A stretch of 9,056 bases of DNA. Origin: JAIVJZ01 sp035296385 (GTDB lineage: Bacteria > Acidobacteriota > Blastocatellia > Pyrinomonadales > Pyrinomonadaceae). The stretch spans positions 1 through 9,056 of the forward strand of contig DATHBB010000192.1 in assembly GCA_035296385.1 (NCBI GenBank), written 5' to 3'. Below, one piece after another: positions 1 to 6,335 of this stretch. A program made the translations under genes and the position numbers. The first letter of the stretch is position 1, and each line of letters starts with the position of its first letter. The notes beneath the pieces are model-generated. The model did not search any database, had not been told where the DNA came from, and saw only the letters and a program-made list of their open reading frames with translations.

Positions 1-35
1 AGCAAATCATCCACAATGCAATAAATTATGGTCGT

Positions 36-47
36 GTGATCGATCAC
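36..47. other. 12-bp perfect palindrome
   Basis: GTGATCGATCAC reads the same on both strands. It lies four bases before the terminator stem at 51-97. It could be a dimeric regulator site or part of the 3' end of the upstream transcript. Nothing in the window identifies a binding protein, so only the symmetry is certain. Confidence 0.4.
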
Positions 48-50
48 CGC

Positions 51-97
51 TCCCCTCCTACTTTCGTTTGGCGACGAAGTGGAGGGGATTTTCTTTT
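51..97 (+). terminator. rho-independent terminator of an upstream plus-strand gene
   Basis: Bases 51-58 (TCCCCTCC) pair with 81-88 (GGAGGGGA). The stem continues as 60-63 with 77-80 and 65-67 with 74-76, leaving single-base bulges at 59 and 64 and a six-base loop at 68-73. The tract TTTTCTTTT (89-97) follows directly. The T tract is on the plus strand only, so this ends a transcript entering from the left edge. No coding end of that gene is visible in bases 1-50. Confidence 0.85.
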
Positions 98-107
98 GCT
101 TTCAAAG

Positions 108-131
108 AACTAGCAAACCGCTAACTAGCAA
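108..131. repeat. 9-bp direct repeat, two copies
   Basis: AACTAGCAA occurs at 108-116 and 123-131, a 15-bp period. The second copy leads into a short inverted repeat, GCAACT (128-133) with AGTTGC (144-149). The A+T-rich repeats sit between the terminator and the TPR remnant, at about the point where the remnant loses its reading frame. They could mark an old rearrangement junction, but are short enough to be chance. Confidence 0.35.
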
Positions 132-141
132 CTTGGGTTAA

Positions 142-360
142 TTAGTTGCCGTTTACGCGACTAATTACGTTAATCCATTTCACGCGGAACTTGGTGATAA
201 TGACAGGGCGTTTGTCGAACTGAACGAGCCCGAGCAAAACCGCGAAGCCATTCTTTGCCTGTTCAAAGTTGACACGCGTTTCGATTCTCTGCACGCAGGC
301 GCGCGCCTTCAGGATTTGCTGCGGTACTTCAGTTTCCAGCGAGATGCGCCGCGCGCGTAA
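142..360 (+). pseudogene. remnant: C-terminal end of a TPR-repeat protein
   Basis: This plus-strand frame follows a TAA at 139-141, has no plausible start codon, and ends at TAA 358-360 (about 72 codons). Its product contains AELGDNDRAF, then REAILCLFKVDTRFDSL, then ARLQDLLR. From memory of the family, this matches the usual C-terminus of acidobacterial TPR proteins (adenylate-cyclase-like, winged-helix or kinase-linked), where a 'YAxLGDKDRAFxWL' repeat is followed by 'LKVDPRFDSLRSDPRFQDLLRR' and the stop. The spacing between these blocks is preserved. A few residues before AELGD seem to be missing, and conserved Trp, Pro and Asp positions are changed. No upstream TPR repeats or start can be found, and a terminator stands at 51-97, so I read it as a truncated, probably unexpressed relic. 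The minus strand is also open here, but its product is unlike any known family. Bases 361-466 hold nothing I can identify. Confidence 0.6.
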
Positions 361-466
361 CTCACGGCGAGCCGCTGCCCGGTTTGCCTTAACGATGAAT
401 GACACGCCGGGCGAGGCGGATACTTTTCGTTGTGAACGTCGAACGGGAGCGGGGAAGCGTCCATCG

Positions 467-3166
467 TTATTGCTCGTCTTTTCGGAGGGCGGCGCGGAGT
501 TCTTCGAGGTATTTGCGGTCTTCTTCGGCGAGGGCGTTTTGCGTTTGGAGTTGCAGGAAAATATCGAGCGCGCGCTGGTGGTTTTCTTTCGCCGTGCGTA
601 GATGCGTCTGGCGGGTCTGCCCGTTCGTGGTCTGCGCGAGGGCATGGTGTGTGTCGCCGATGTAGGTGTGGACGCTCGCCAGTTTTCGGAGCGGGAAAAG
701 ATTTTTCGGGTCGGCGCGCACGTCGTCTTCGAAGAGTGCGACGGCTTTGTCATAACTCGCGAGCGCGCCCGTAAAGTCTCGCCGCCCGTGCTTCGCCTGA
801 CCGAGAAACATCAGAACCCTGCCGATGTCGTGCTTGTAGGTGCGATTTTTCGGTTCGATTTTTTCCAGTTCCGCGAAGGTCGCCGCCGACCTGTCGAGAT
901 AGAAGACGGCGTCATCGAGTTTTTTCAAACGGACGGCGATGTTGCCGAGCAGCGAATAGGTCTTCGCCAGATTTTGACGCGCCTGCGTGTTCGCGGCATC
1001 GTTTCTGACGGAATCTTCGGCGACTCGCAGGGCTTTCAGCAAAATCTCGAATGAGCGCGCATCGTCCACCTCTTGATAAATCTGCGAAGCTTGCAGGTAA
1101 GTGTTGAGCAACCCCTGTTTGAGCACGGTGTCGTGTGGATACTTTCCCGCCAGCGATTCGCCTATCGCAAACGCCTTCGCCATCTCGGCTTCGCCTTCCT
1201 TCACCTTGCCGTCCCAGCGCAGCGTCGTAGCGAGAAGGGTGTAGCCGCGTCCCAGCAGGCGTTGGACCTCGACGTTTTCGGGATGCGCCTGCCGGAGCGT
1301 TTCGAGCGTGGCGAGAGCTTTGTTGACGGGCGGATAGGTTTCGGCGACCTGGTCGTTGAAGTAATAGATGTTGCCGAGATCGATCTGCGCTTCGGCGGCG
1401 GCCAGACGTAGTTCGAGCGAGTCGGGGCGTTCGGCGATCAAGCGGTCGTAAAGTTCGAGAGCCTGCGCGGAGTCCGCGAGCGCTGCGCTCACGTCGCTCA
1501 ACCACCATCGCGTGTAGCTGAGCGCGGCCAGGTTTGCGGCCAGACGCCTGCGGCGCTCGAAATCATACGAATTCCCGGCGAGCAGTTGCCGGTGAATTTT
1601 TTGCGCTTTCTCGTAACTCGAAATCGCGCCGGAGAAATCGCTCAAGTTAGGGCGGCGCGGCGCACCCTGCAAGTCCGCGACCTTCTCGTAGGCCGCCGCC
1701 AATTCGCTCTGGAGTTGCGCGTCGTCGCCGGATTCAAGCGCGAGCGAGTCGAGGTATTCGAGCGCGCGTTCGACGAGCGAGACGCGCGCCTCCGTCGAGC
1801 CTTCGAGGCGCTCCATCTTCGGCGCGATCTCGAACAGGAGCGCGCTGGAGAGGCGGCGCACGTCCGTGAAGCGACGCTCGGCGCGGTCGCGCTCGCGCCG
1901 CGCCACGTTCGCCTGCCACAACGCGAAAGCCGTACCGACGACGAGCGAGAGCGCGACGAGCAGGACCGCGCCGAAAGCGAGTTTGTTGCGCCGTATGAAC
2001 TTGCCCGCGCGATAGGCGAAAGAATCCGTCTGCGCGCGAATCGGCAGCCCGCCCAGATACCTCTCAACGTCCTCCGCGAACTCGGCGACCGAAGCATAAC
2101 GCCGCGCGGGTTCTTCGCGCCGCGCCATCGCGACGATGTTTGCCAACTCGGCGCTGATGAATCGCCGAAGGTTGTTTCTCCCGCGCCCGTTTCCGTTCTC
2201 TTCGTTCGTCGGCAGATTCGTCGCTTTGGTTTTCTGCCCCGGCGTTTCCGAACGCCACCCGCCGGGCGCGCGCTCGGTGTTCGCCGACGGAGAGCGCGCG
2301 CCGCCCAGCAGGTCTTGCAGCAAGACGCCGAGACTGTACACGTCCGAAGCCGTCGTCACGCGCTGGCCGCGCACCTGTTCGGGCGAGGCGTAGTCGGGCG
2401 TGAAGACGCGGAAATTCGTCTGCGTCAAGTCGTCGGCGGTCGCGTTCGCGTGTTCGGGGTCGAGCAGTTTGGCGATGCCGAAGTCCAGGAGTTTCGGCGT
2501 GCCCTCTGCATTAACGAAGATGTTCGACGGCTTGATGTCGCGGTGGACGATGAGATGTTGATGCGCGTAAGCGACGCCGCGACAGACAGCAAGGAAGAGT
2601 CGCAGCCGTTCATCGGTCGGAAGATTTCGCGCGTTGCAGTAGTCGTCTATGCGCACGCCCTCGACGTATTCCATCGCGAAGAACGGCTCGCCGTCCGCCG
2701 AGACGCCGCCGTCGAGCAGGCGCGCGATGTTCGGATGATTGAGCGAGGCGAGAATCTGGCGTTCGCGACGGAAGCGGCGCGCGAGTTCGGAGTCGGCGAA
2801 ACTGCGCCGCACCACCTTGAGCGCCACCTCTTGCTGAAACTCGCCGTCCGCGCGTTCGGCTAAAAAGACCGCGCCCATGCCGCCGCGCCCGATCTCGCGC
2901 ACGATGCGGTAGTGGCCGACCTGCTGACCGGCGCGCTCGTCCGTGCCGTCGCCGTCTGCCGTAAAGAAGTCTGCGGAGAAGGCGAGCGCGGGCGCGGCGA
3001 GGAATGCGTCAGCCCCCTCCTCGCAGACGAGCAGCGACTCGACCTCGCGCCGCAATTCTTCTGCGCCGGCACACTCGGCGTCGAGAAACTCGCGCCGCTT
3101 TGAAGGCTCAAGCTCCAGCGCGGCGTTCAGCAATTTTTCGACTTTCTGCCAGACCTCGTTTCGCAT
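467..3166 (-). CDS. membrane-anchored Ser/Thr protein kinase with C-terminal TPR region
   Basis: An 899-aa PknB/Hanks-type kinase. The start chosen is the ATG at 3164-3166 (MRNEVWQKVEKLL), which fits the usual N-terminus of acidobacterial kinases. A TTG four codons upstream is also in frame. The kinase domain spans about residues 84-375. It has the glycine loop GRGGMGAVF (93-101), VALKVV with the ATP-binding Lys 117, a likely helix-C Glu 135, the catalytic loop HRDIKPSN (Asp 210, Lys 212, Asn 215), DFG with Asp 228, and SPE closing the activation segment (261-263), so it should be catalytically active. A polar, low-complexity stretch (about 289-334) replaces the usual region after helix F. 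The motif YLGGLPIRAQTDSFAYRAGK precedes a single membrane helix (about 395-417). The remaining 480 residues are helical with TPR-like repeats and should lie outside the membrane as a sensor or docking surface. The gene follows the sigma-factor gene by 114 bp, suggesting one signalling unit. The family phosphorylates Ser/Thr; the substrate here is unknown. Confidence 0.95.
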   Translation of the reverse strand: MRNEVWQKVEKLLNAALELEPSKRREFLDAECAGAEELRREVESLLVCEEGADAFLAAPALAFSADFFTADGDGTDERAGQQVGHYRIVREIGRGGMGAVFLAERADGEFQQEVALKVVRRSFADSELARRFRRERQILASLNHPNIARLLDGGVSADGEPFFAMEYVEGVRIDDYCNARNLPTDERLRLFLAVCRGVAYAHQHLIVHRDIKPSNIFVNAEGTPKLLDFGIAKLLDPEHANATADDLTQTNFRVFTPDYASPEQVRGQRVTTASDVYSLGVLLQDLLGGARSPSANTERAPGGWRSETPGQKTKATNLPTNEENGNGRGRNNLRRFISAELANIVAMARREEPARRYASVAEFAEDVERYLGGLPIRAQTDSFAYRAGKFIRRNKLAFGAVLLVALSLVVGTAFALWQANVARRERDRAERRFTDVRRLSSALLFEIAPKMERLEGSTEARVSLVERALEYLDSLALESGDDAQLQSELAAAYEKVADLQGAPRRPNLSDFSGAISSYEKAQKIHRQLLAGNSYDFERRRRLAANLAALSYTRWWLSDVSAALADSAQALELYDRLIAERPDSLELRLAAAEAQIDLGNIYYFNDQVAETYPPVNKALATLETLRQAHPENVEVQRLLGRGYTLLATTLRWDGKVKEGEAEMAKAFAIGESLAGKYPHDTVLKQGLLNTYLQASQIYQEVDDARSFEILLKALRVAEDSVRNDAANTQARQNLAKTYSLLGNIAVRLKKLDDAVFYLDRSAATFAELEKIEPKNRTYKHDIGRVLMFLGQAKHGRRDFTGALASYDKAVALFEDDVRADPKNLFPLRKLASVHTYIGDTHHALAQTTNGQTRQTHLRTAKENHQRALDIFLQLQTQNALAEEDRKYLEELRAALRKDEQ

Positions 3167-3280
3167 CTCTACACACAAACGCGCATTTTGTTGATTGAAA
3201 CTGACACGGCCTGCCGGAAACGCCTGCCCGCGTGCGTCGGTGTTGTCGGGCGCACGCGCGCGGAGTTAAGAAAACAGTTG
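3167..3280 (-). other. intergenic spacer between sigma factor and kinase, with weak hairpin
   Basis: This 114-bp spacer separates two same-strand genes. CGCGTGCG (3229-3236) can pair with CGCACGCG (3251-3258) around a 14-base loop. GCCCG (3226-3230) with CGGGC (3247-3251) is a competing pairing. No T tract follows on the minus strand, so it is not a convincing terminator. Partial attenuation or RNA processing between the two genes is possible. No clear promoter or strong Shine-Dalgarno sequence precedes the kinase ATG. Confidence 0.3.
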
Positions 3281-3859
3281 TTACGTTCGGTTGTTCTGAT
3301 TGAGTTCGCGGTAGAGCCAGAGCCGCGCCGTCTTCCAGTCGCGCAGCACGGTTCTGACCGAGATACTTAAGACTTCGGCGATCTCCTCGTCGCTCAGGCC
3401 GCCGAAGAAACGCATCTCCACGATCTTGCTCTTGCGCTCGTCCATCTGCCCCAGCCTCTCCAGCGCTTCGTCGAGCGAGATGAGGCTCGCCGCGCGCTCT
3501 TCAATCGAAACCTGCACGTCTTCGAGCGAGAGATGCACCGCCGCTCCGCCGCGCTTCGCGGTGGCGTGCGCGCGCGCGTGGTCAACGAGGACGCGGCGCA
3601 TCATGCTCGCCGCGATGCCGTAGAAGTGCGCGCGGTTTTGCCAACTGACCGAGCGTTGATCTACGAGACGCAAGTACGCCTCGTTGACGAGCGCGGTCGG
3701 CTGCAAAGTGTGCCCGCCGCGCTCTCTGGAGAGAAAGGCGCGCGCCAGCCGCCGCAATTCGTCGTAGACGAACGGCATCAGGCGCTCCGGTGCTTCGCGG
3801 TCGCCGCCGCTCCAATCGTGCAGAATCCGCGTAACCTCGTGTTGAATCTCATCTCCCAT
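3281..3859 (-). CDS. ECF-type RNA polymerase sigma factor (Sig-70_X6-like)
   Basis: A 192-aa sigma factor that should direct core RNA polymerase to its own promoter set. The ATG at 3857-3859 (MGDEIQHEVTRIL) is preferred because family members begin the same way. An in-frame TTG at 3934 would add 25 residues unlike the family. Region 2 lies at about residues 20-95, with the signatures YDELRRLA, TLQPTALVNEAYLRLVD and RAHFYGIAASMMRRVLVDHAR. Region 4 lies at about 130-187, with EALERLGQMDERKSKIVEMR, FFGGLSDEEIAEVLSIS and the recognition helix VRTVLRDWKTARLWLYREL. These match the acidobacterial/planctomycete sigma group known as TIGR02999/Sigma70_ECF. No SnoaL-like extension or adjacent anti-sigma gene is present. 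The downstream TPR kinase suggests control by phosphorylation, as is known for other kinase-linked ECF groups; for this protein it is inference. Confidence 0.93.
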   Translation of the reverse strand: MGDEIQHEVTRILHDWSGGDREAPERLMPFVYDELRRLARAFLSRERGGHTLQPTALVNEAYLRLVDQRSVSWQNRAHFYGIAASMMRRVLVDHARAHATAKRGGAAVHLSLEDVQVSIEERAASLISLDEALERLGQMDERKSKIVEMRFFGGLSDEEIAEVLSISVRTVLRDWKTARLWLYRELNQNNRT

Positions 3860-3987
3860 GCAGGTCTTTGCCCCCGGCGCACAGACGCGGAGTTTAACCG
3901 TGAACGGCCTCTCAGCCAAAAAAAATCTCGCCAACGTGTCATGTTTCGCCGCCGACTCCCGCGTGTAATGACCGGAGGAGAAAAATC
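3860..3987. promoter_or_regulatory. divergent intergenic region between the sigma factor and the 240-aa protein gene
   Basis: The 128 bp lie between two divergently read genes, so promoters for both strands should be here, or the sigma gene may be autoregulated. It contains an 8-base A run at 3918-3925. I could not find a pair of -35/-10 boxes good enough to name on either strand. Acidobacterial ECF promoters are not known to me well enough to assign one by eye. Confidence 0.4.
3974..3980 (+). promoter_or_regulatory. strong Shine-Dalgarno site
   Basis: GGAGGAG ends seven bases before the ATG at 3988. It is the best ribosome-binding site in the window and fixes that start. Most other genes here have weak or no such site, so this gene may be efficiently translated. 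Confidence 0.8.
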
Positions 3988-4710
3988 ATGAATCAGAATT
4001 CACCCTACCCGAATCAACCTCACGCCGCGCAGCAGATGACCCGCTACAACATCATCGATCAACTGAACGGCGGAGTCGTCGTCTCCAGCTTCGAGCACCC
4101 GAGTGAGTGGCGTGCGAACGGTCAGGTCATGTGGAATCTGGAACACACCGAACTGCCCGTGAACGCTCACGCCGTCGCCTTCAACCCGAACGGCCTGGAG
4201 TGTTTCGAGTTTCTCCCCATGCAAGCCTTCTTCTGGATCGGAGGCGGTTTCGCACCTGTCGCCATCGGGCAAAACTCGCACGGACTCGTGTGCATGCCGC
4301 CGCGACCCGCGCCGAACGCGCTGGCCGAAATCGTGATCCCGTATTTTCGCGGCGACCGGCAGAACCTGCGCGTGACGGGCGTGCAGCCGGTCCGGAACCT
4401 CTGGCAACTCTTCAACGAACCTCCGCCGCCGCAGGGCGAAGGCGTCATGGCGCGCGTCGAATACGAGGAGCGCGGGCACGCCATCGAGGAGGAATTCTAC
4501 GGCGTGTATTCGTGGAACCAGGGGCAGCAGTTGAACTGGGGCTTCGCGCGTCTCTTCTGCTTCCGCGCCGGGCGCGGGCAACTCGACGGCATGCGCCAGA
4601 CGTTCTGGCACATCGCAGGCTCGCTGCAATTCAACCCGCAGTGGAATCAGCTTTACGCTAAAATTCAGAAGCAGTTGAAAGCTACGTTCATGAAGCGCAT
4701 GGGCAAATAG
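3988..4710 (+). CDS. uncharacterised 240-aa soluble protein
   Basis: I do not recognise the family. The start is secured by the Shine-Dalgarno site at 3974-3980, and the stop is TAG. There is no signal peptide or membrane helix, so the product is probably cytoplasmic. The first 16 residues are Asn/Pro/Gln-rich and likely disordered. The rest looks like one folded alpha/beta domain rich in aromatics: FEHPSEW (35-41), GLECFEFLPMQAFFWIGGGF (69-88), MPPRPAP (103-109), a Pro-rich turn NEPPPP (143-148), and a closing segment with FWHIAGSLQFNPQWNQLY (206-223). Alternating hydrophobic strands ending in an aromatic-rich helix loosely recall PsbP/DcrB-like folds, but this is a guess from pattern. It is monocistronic, with its own terminator 20 bp downstream. 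It lies divergent from the sigma-factor gene, so it could be a target of that sigma factor; nothing in the sequence proves this. A 268-aa antisense frame overlaps it and is a coding shadow. Confidence 0.85.
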   Translation: MNQNSPYPNQPHAAQQMTRYNIIDQLNGGVVVSSFEHPSEWRANGQVMWNLEHTELPVNAHAVAFNPNGLECFEFLPMQAFFWIGGGFAPVAIGQNSHGLVCMPPRPAPNALAEIVIPYFRGDRQNLRVTGVQPVRNLWQLFNEPPPPQGEGVMARVEYEERGHAIEEEFYGVYSWNQGQQLNWGFARLFCFRAGRGQLDGMRQTFWHIAGSLQFNPQWNQLYAKIQKQLKATFMKRMGK

Positions 4711-4729
4711 TGCGAGCACACGCAGAACA

Positions 4730-4770
4730 AGGGGCGAGCCGCCATTTGTAATGTCACGCGGCTCGCCCTT
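4730..4770 (+). terminator. hairpin terminator after the 240-aa protein gene
   Basis: GGGCGAGCCGC (4732-4742) pairs perfectly with GCGGCTCGCCC (4758-4768). The stem extends by G4731-T4769 and A4730-T4770, with a 15-base loop between the arms. It begins 20 bases after the TAG stop. The following bases are C/T-rich (CCTCTTAATC) rather than a pure T run, so termination may be incomplete, but the stem strength and position are typical. Confidence 0.75.
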
Positions 4771-5059
4771 CCTCTTAATCCCTCCCTTACTCGCGTTCCT
4801 TCTCACGTTCCTTCAATCATCGCCGCAACTCCATCACTGTAGGGTTCTACGGATTCGACGCTTACGATGCTTCGGAGACGGCGGCGCGCGGCGCGGTAAA
4901 GCCAGCAGGGAGTGACTAAATCCGAGTTGGCAGTGGAAGCGGAGCAGTTGAGGCCGAACTTGAAAATGGACTTTGCTCTGAGTAGTTAAGCCTCCACTTC
5001 AAAGCAGCCCTTCTTGCATCATCAACTCTGATTTAGGCACTCTCAGCCAGCAAAGTTTC
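4771..5059. other. non-coding stretch, no gene recognised
   Basis: No frame here has both a credible start and recognisable protein content. Short open stretches exist on both strands, for example a plus frame containing FYGFDAYDASE that ends at a TAA near 4920, but they lack starts, ribosome sites and family likeness. Base composition is more mixed than in the neighbouring genes. TTGAAA at 4960-4965 looks like a -35 box, but no good -10 follows. It could be a decayed gene or regulatory DNA. Confidence 0.4.
4790..4813. repeat. 12-bp tandem duplication
   Basis: CTCGCGTTCCTT (4790-4801) is followed directly by CTCACGTTCCTT (4802-4813), differing at one base. It is a small local duplication just beyond the terminator, with no evident function. 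Confidence 0.55.
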
Positions 5060-5088
5060 TTGTACACTCGTGCATAAAATGGTAGATT
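5060..5088 (+). promoter_or_regulatory. possible sigma-70 promoter for the 5252 gene
   Basis: TTGTAC (5060-5065) and TAGATT (5083-5088) are separated by exactly 17 bases. The -10 matches the consensus at four of six positions, the -35 at three. Transcription would begin near 5095 and produce a leader of about 155 nt containing most of the hairpins described next. It is a visual match only. Confidence 0.3.
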
Positions 5089-5218
5089 CCGCCCGAATGG
5101 CTTTTGCCTCGACGGGCGCGCCTGAGCACATCATAGTGCGACAGGCGGCCCCGGCCAATACAACATGTTGGCCTCCGGCGAGTGATGGTCGGGGCGGAGC
5201 ATAAGCTAATCGTTTAGC
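5088..5218 (+). promoter_or_regulatory. hairpin-rich putative leader, candidate structured RNA
   Basis: Four hairpins stand almost end to end. (1) CGCCCG (5090-5095) with CGGGCG (5113-5118), enclosing GGC-TTTT-GCC. (2) CGCCTG (5119-5124) with CAGGCG (5142-5147), enclosing GCAC (5126-5129) with GTGC (5136-5139). (3) GGCCAATA (5153-5160) with TGTTGGCC (5166-5173), one G-U pair and a five-base loop. (4) GCTAA (5205-5209) with TTAGC (5214-5218) and a four-base loop. An alternative long-range stem, TCCGCCC (5088-5094) with GGGCGGA (5192-5198), would close hairpins 2 and 3 into a multibranch fold and exclude hairpin 1. The block ends 33 bases before the ATG at 5252. It matches no riboswitch class I can name. 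Mutually exclusive folds would suit a regulatory leader, but this is inference. Confidence 0.45.
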
Positions 5219-5251
5219 CGCACGGCGGCACCTCCCGACGTGGTTCAACGG

Positions 5252-6250
5252 ATGACAAAGCCGCTTTTATCAATCGCCGTCCTGCTCCTCGCCGTCTCCG
5301 TTACGGGGGGCGCGACCGAGCAGGGCAGCCGTGCGTCGCAAACGGAGACTCACCGCCGCCGGAAAGACCGTGCGCCCGTAATTTTTCTCGACAGCACGAA
5401 GGAGCGCGACGGGTTGAAGGGACCTGTGCGGCGCGTCGAGACGGAGATCGTGAGGGTGGAACTGCGACAGGGCAAGCTGTTGACGAAGTCGCGCTCGTTG
5501 TTGGAGCGGACGCTCTACGACGAACACGGGCAGCGCACGGAGAACGAGACTTATCCGGTCGTCGGCAATCAGGTCGGGAAGGAGACGCACAAGTACGACG
5601 CGCAGGGGAATCTGGTGGAAACAATCGTCCGCGACGGGCGCGGGCGAGTCCTCAGTCGAATTGTTTACGAATACAAACTCGACGACTACGGCAACTGGGT
5701 TCAGATGACCGCCTCCGTCGCCGTCTCGAAGGTGGGCCGGATCGAGTATGAGCCGACGGAGATCACGAAACGTTCGATCACTTATTACCTGAGCGACGAA
5801 GCGGCGGCGCAAACTCCGTCGGGCGCGGAGAACGGCACGGCGGGCATCGCCGCCGTCGCCTCTACGGCGGAAGGCGTCAAGGTGAGCAGGCGTGCGGAAG
5901 CGGCGACGGACGCGAAGATGACGCCGACGCCGAACCTGCCGCAGGCGAGCGCGGAGAAGGACGACGTGATAAACGTCGGCGTGCTGAACGCGCGGACGAC
6001 CGAGTTGCCGAAGCCCGCGTTCCCCGTGAGCGGGCTGCGGCTCGACAAGCCGTTGACGGTGACGGTCGAAGTAGTCGTTGACATCACGGGGCGGGTGGCG
6101 TCGGCGCGTGCGCTTGCGAGCGCGCCGGAGTCGCTCAGGGAGACGGCGGAGAACGCGGCGCGGCGCGCGCTGTTTCTGCCTTTCTACGTGGGCGGTCGTC
6201 CGGTCATGGCGAAAGGTTTGATCAACTACAGTTTTGATTTCCTGCCGTGA
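5252..6250 (+). CDS. secreted protein with YD-like repeats and TonB_C-like C-terminal domain
   Basis: A 332-aa protein starting at ATG 5252. A GTG at 5240 would add four residues; neither start has a good Shine-Dalgarno site. Residues 1-22 (MTKPLLSIAVLLLAVSVTGG) form a signal peptide, so the product should be exported. After a basic linker, KGPVRRVETE (56-65) opens a region with YDEHGQ (89-94), YDAQGN (115-120) and YKLDDYGNW (141-149). These resemble the strand-turn units of YD/Rhs-like repeats seen in secreted proteins. A low-complexity Ala/Thr/Pro linker (about 183-236) leads to the C-terminal domain (about 241-332). That domain carries PKPAFP, VTVEVVVDITGRVASARAL, AENAARRALFLPFYVGGRPV and a closing GLINYSFDF, the arrangement of TonB C-terminal domains. 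It lacks the N-terminal helix of a true TonB, so energy transduction is unlikely; binding to envelope partners is more plausible. The next gene, 85 bp downstream, also ends in a TonB_C-like domain. Confidence 0.85.
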   Translation: MTKPLLSIAVLLLAVSVTGGATEQGSRASQTETHRRRKDRAPVIFLDSTKERDGLKGPVRRVETEIVRVELRQGKLLTKSRSLLERTLYDEHGQRTENETYPVVGNQVGKETHKYDAQGNLVETIVRDGRGRVLSRIVYEYKLDDYGNWVQMTASVAVSKVGRIEYEPTEITKRSITYYLSDEAAAQTPSGAENGTAGIAAVASTAEGVKVSRRAEAATDAKMTPTPNLPQASAEKDDVINVGVLNARTTELPKPAFPVSGLRLDKPLTVTVEVVVDITGRVASARALASAPESLRETAENAARRALFLPFYVGGRPVMAKGLINYSFDFLP

Positions 6251-6335
6251 GCGAGGGGAAGGCTCAAGCGTTCGGCGTCGGTATTTTGAGAGTCGGGGAA
6301 TTGTCGAAGTGGAAAATATAGAGCGCACGCACTTC

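Noticed and set aside
142..753. 203-aa minus-strand open frame at the left edge
   Set aside because: Most of it is the kinase 3' end read in another frame. The part beyond 467 has no family likeness, while the opposite strand reads as a TPR-protein tail.
1586..2863. 425-aa plus-strand open frame inside the kinase gene
   Set aside because: It lies antisense to a kinase with all catalytic motifs. Its Arg-rich, low-complexity product is what high-G+C codon bias yields on the opposite strand.
3857..3934. TTG start 25 codons upstream for the sigma factor
   Set aside because: The added residues are unlike the family N-terminus, and ATG 3859 gives the usual start and length.
4000..4806. 268-aa minus-strand open frame over the 240-aa protein gene
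   Set aside because: Antisense shadow. The plus gene has a strong Shine-Dalgarno site and its own terminator, and the antisense frame runs through that terminator.
5079..5204. 41-codon plus-strand frame starting at ATG 5079
   Set aside because: No Shine-Dalgarno site, it overlaps the -10 of the likely promoter, and its product is unremarkable. A leader peptide cannot be fully excluded.
5072..5204. Integron attC site or small transposon, suggested by inverted repeats and GCATAA at both ends
   Set aside because: The GCATAA copies are direct and do not abut the inverted repeats. The paired RYYYAAC and GTTRRRY core sites of an attC are not present.
5033..5248. 71-aa minus-strand open frame over the leader region
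   Set aside because: No recognisable product or ribosome site, and it covers the run of hairpins, which better explains the region.
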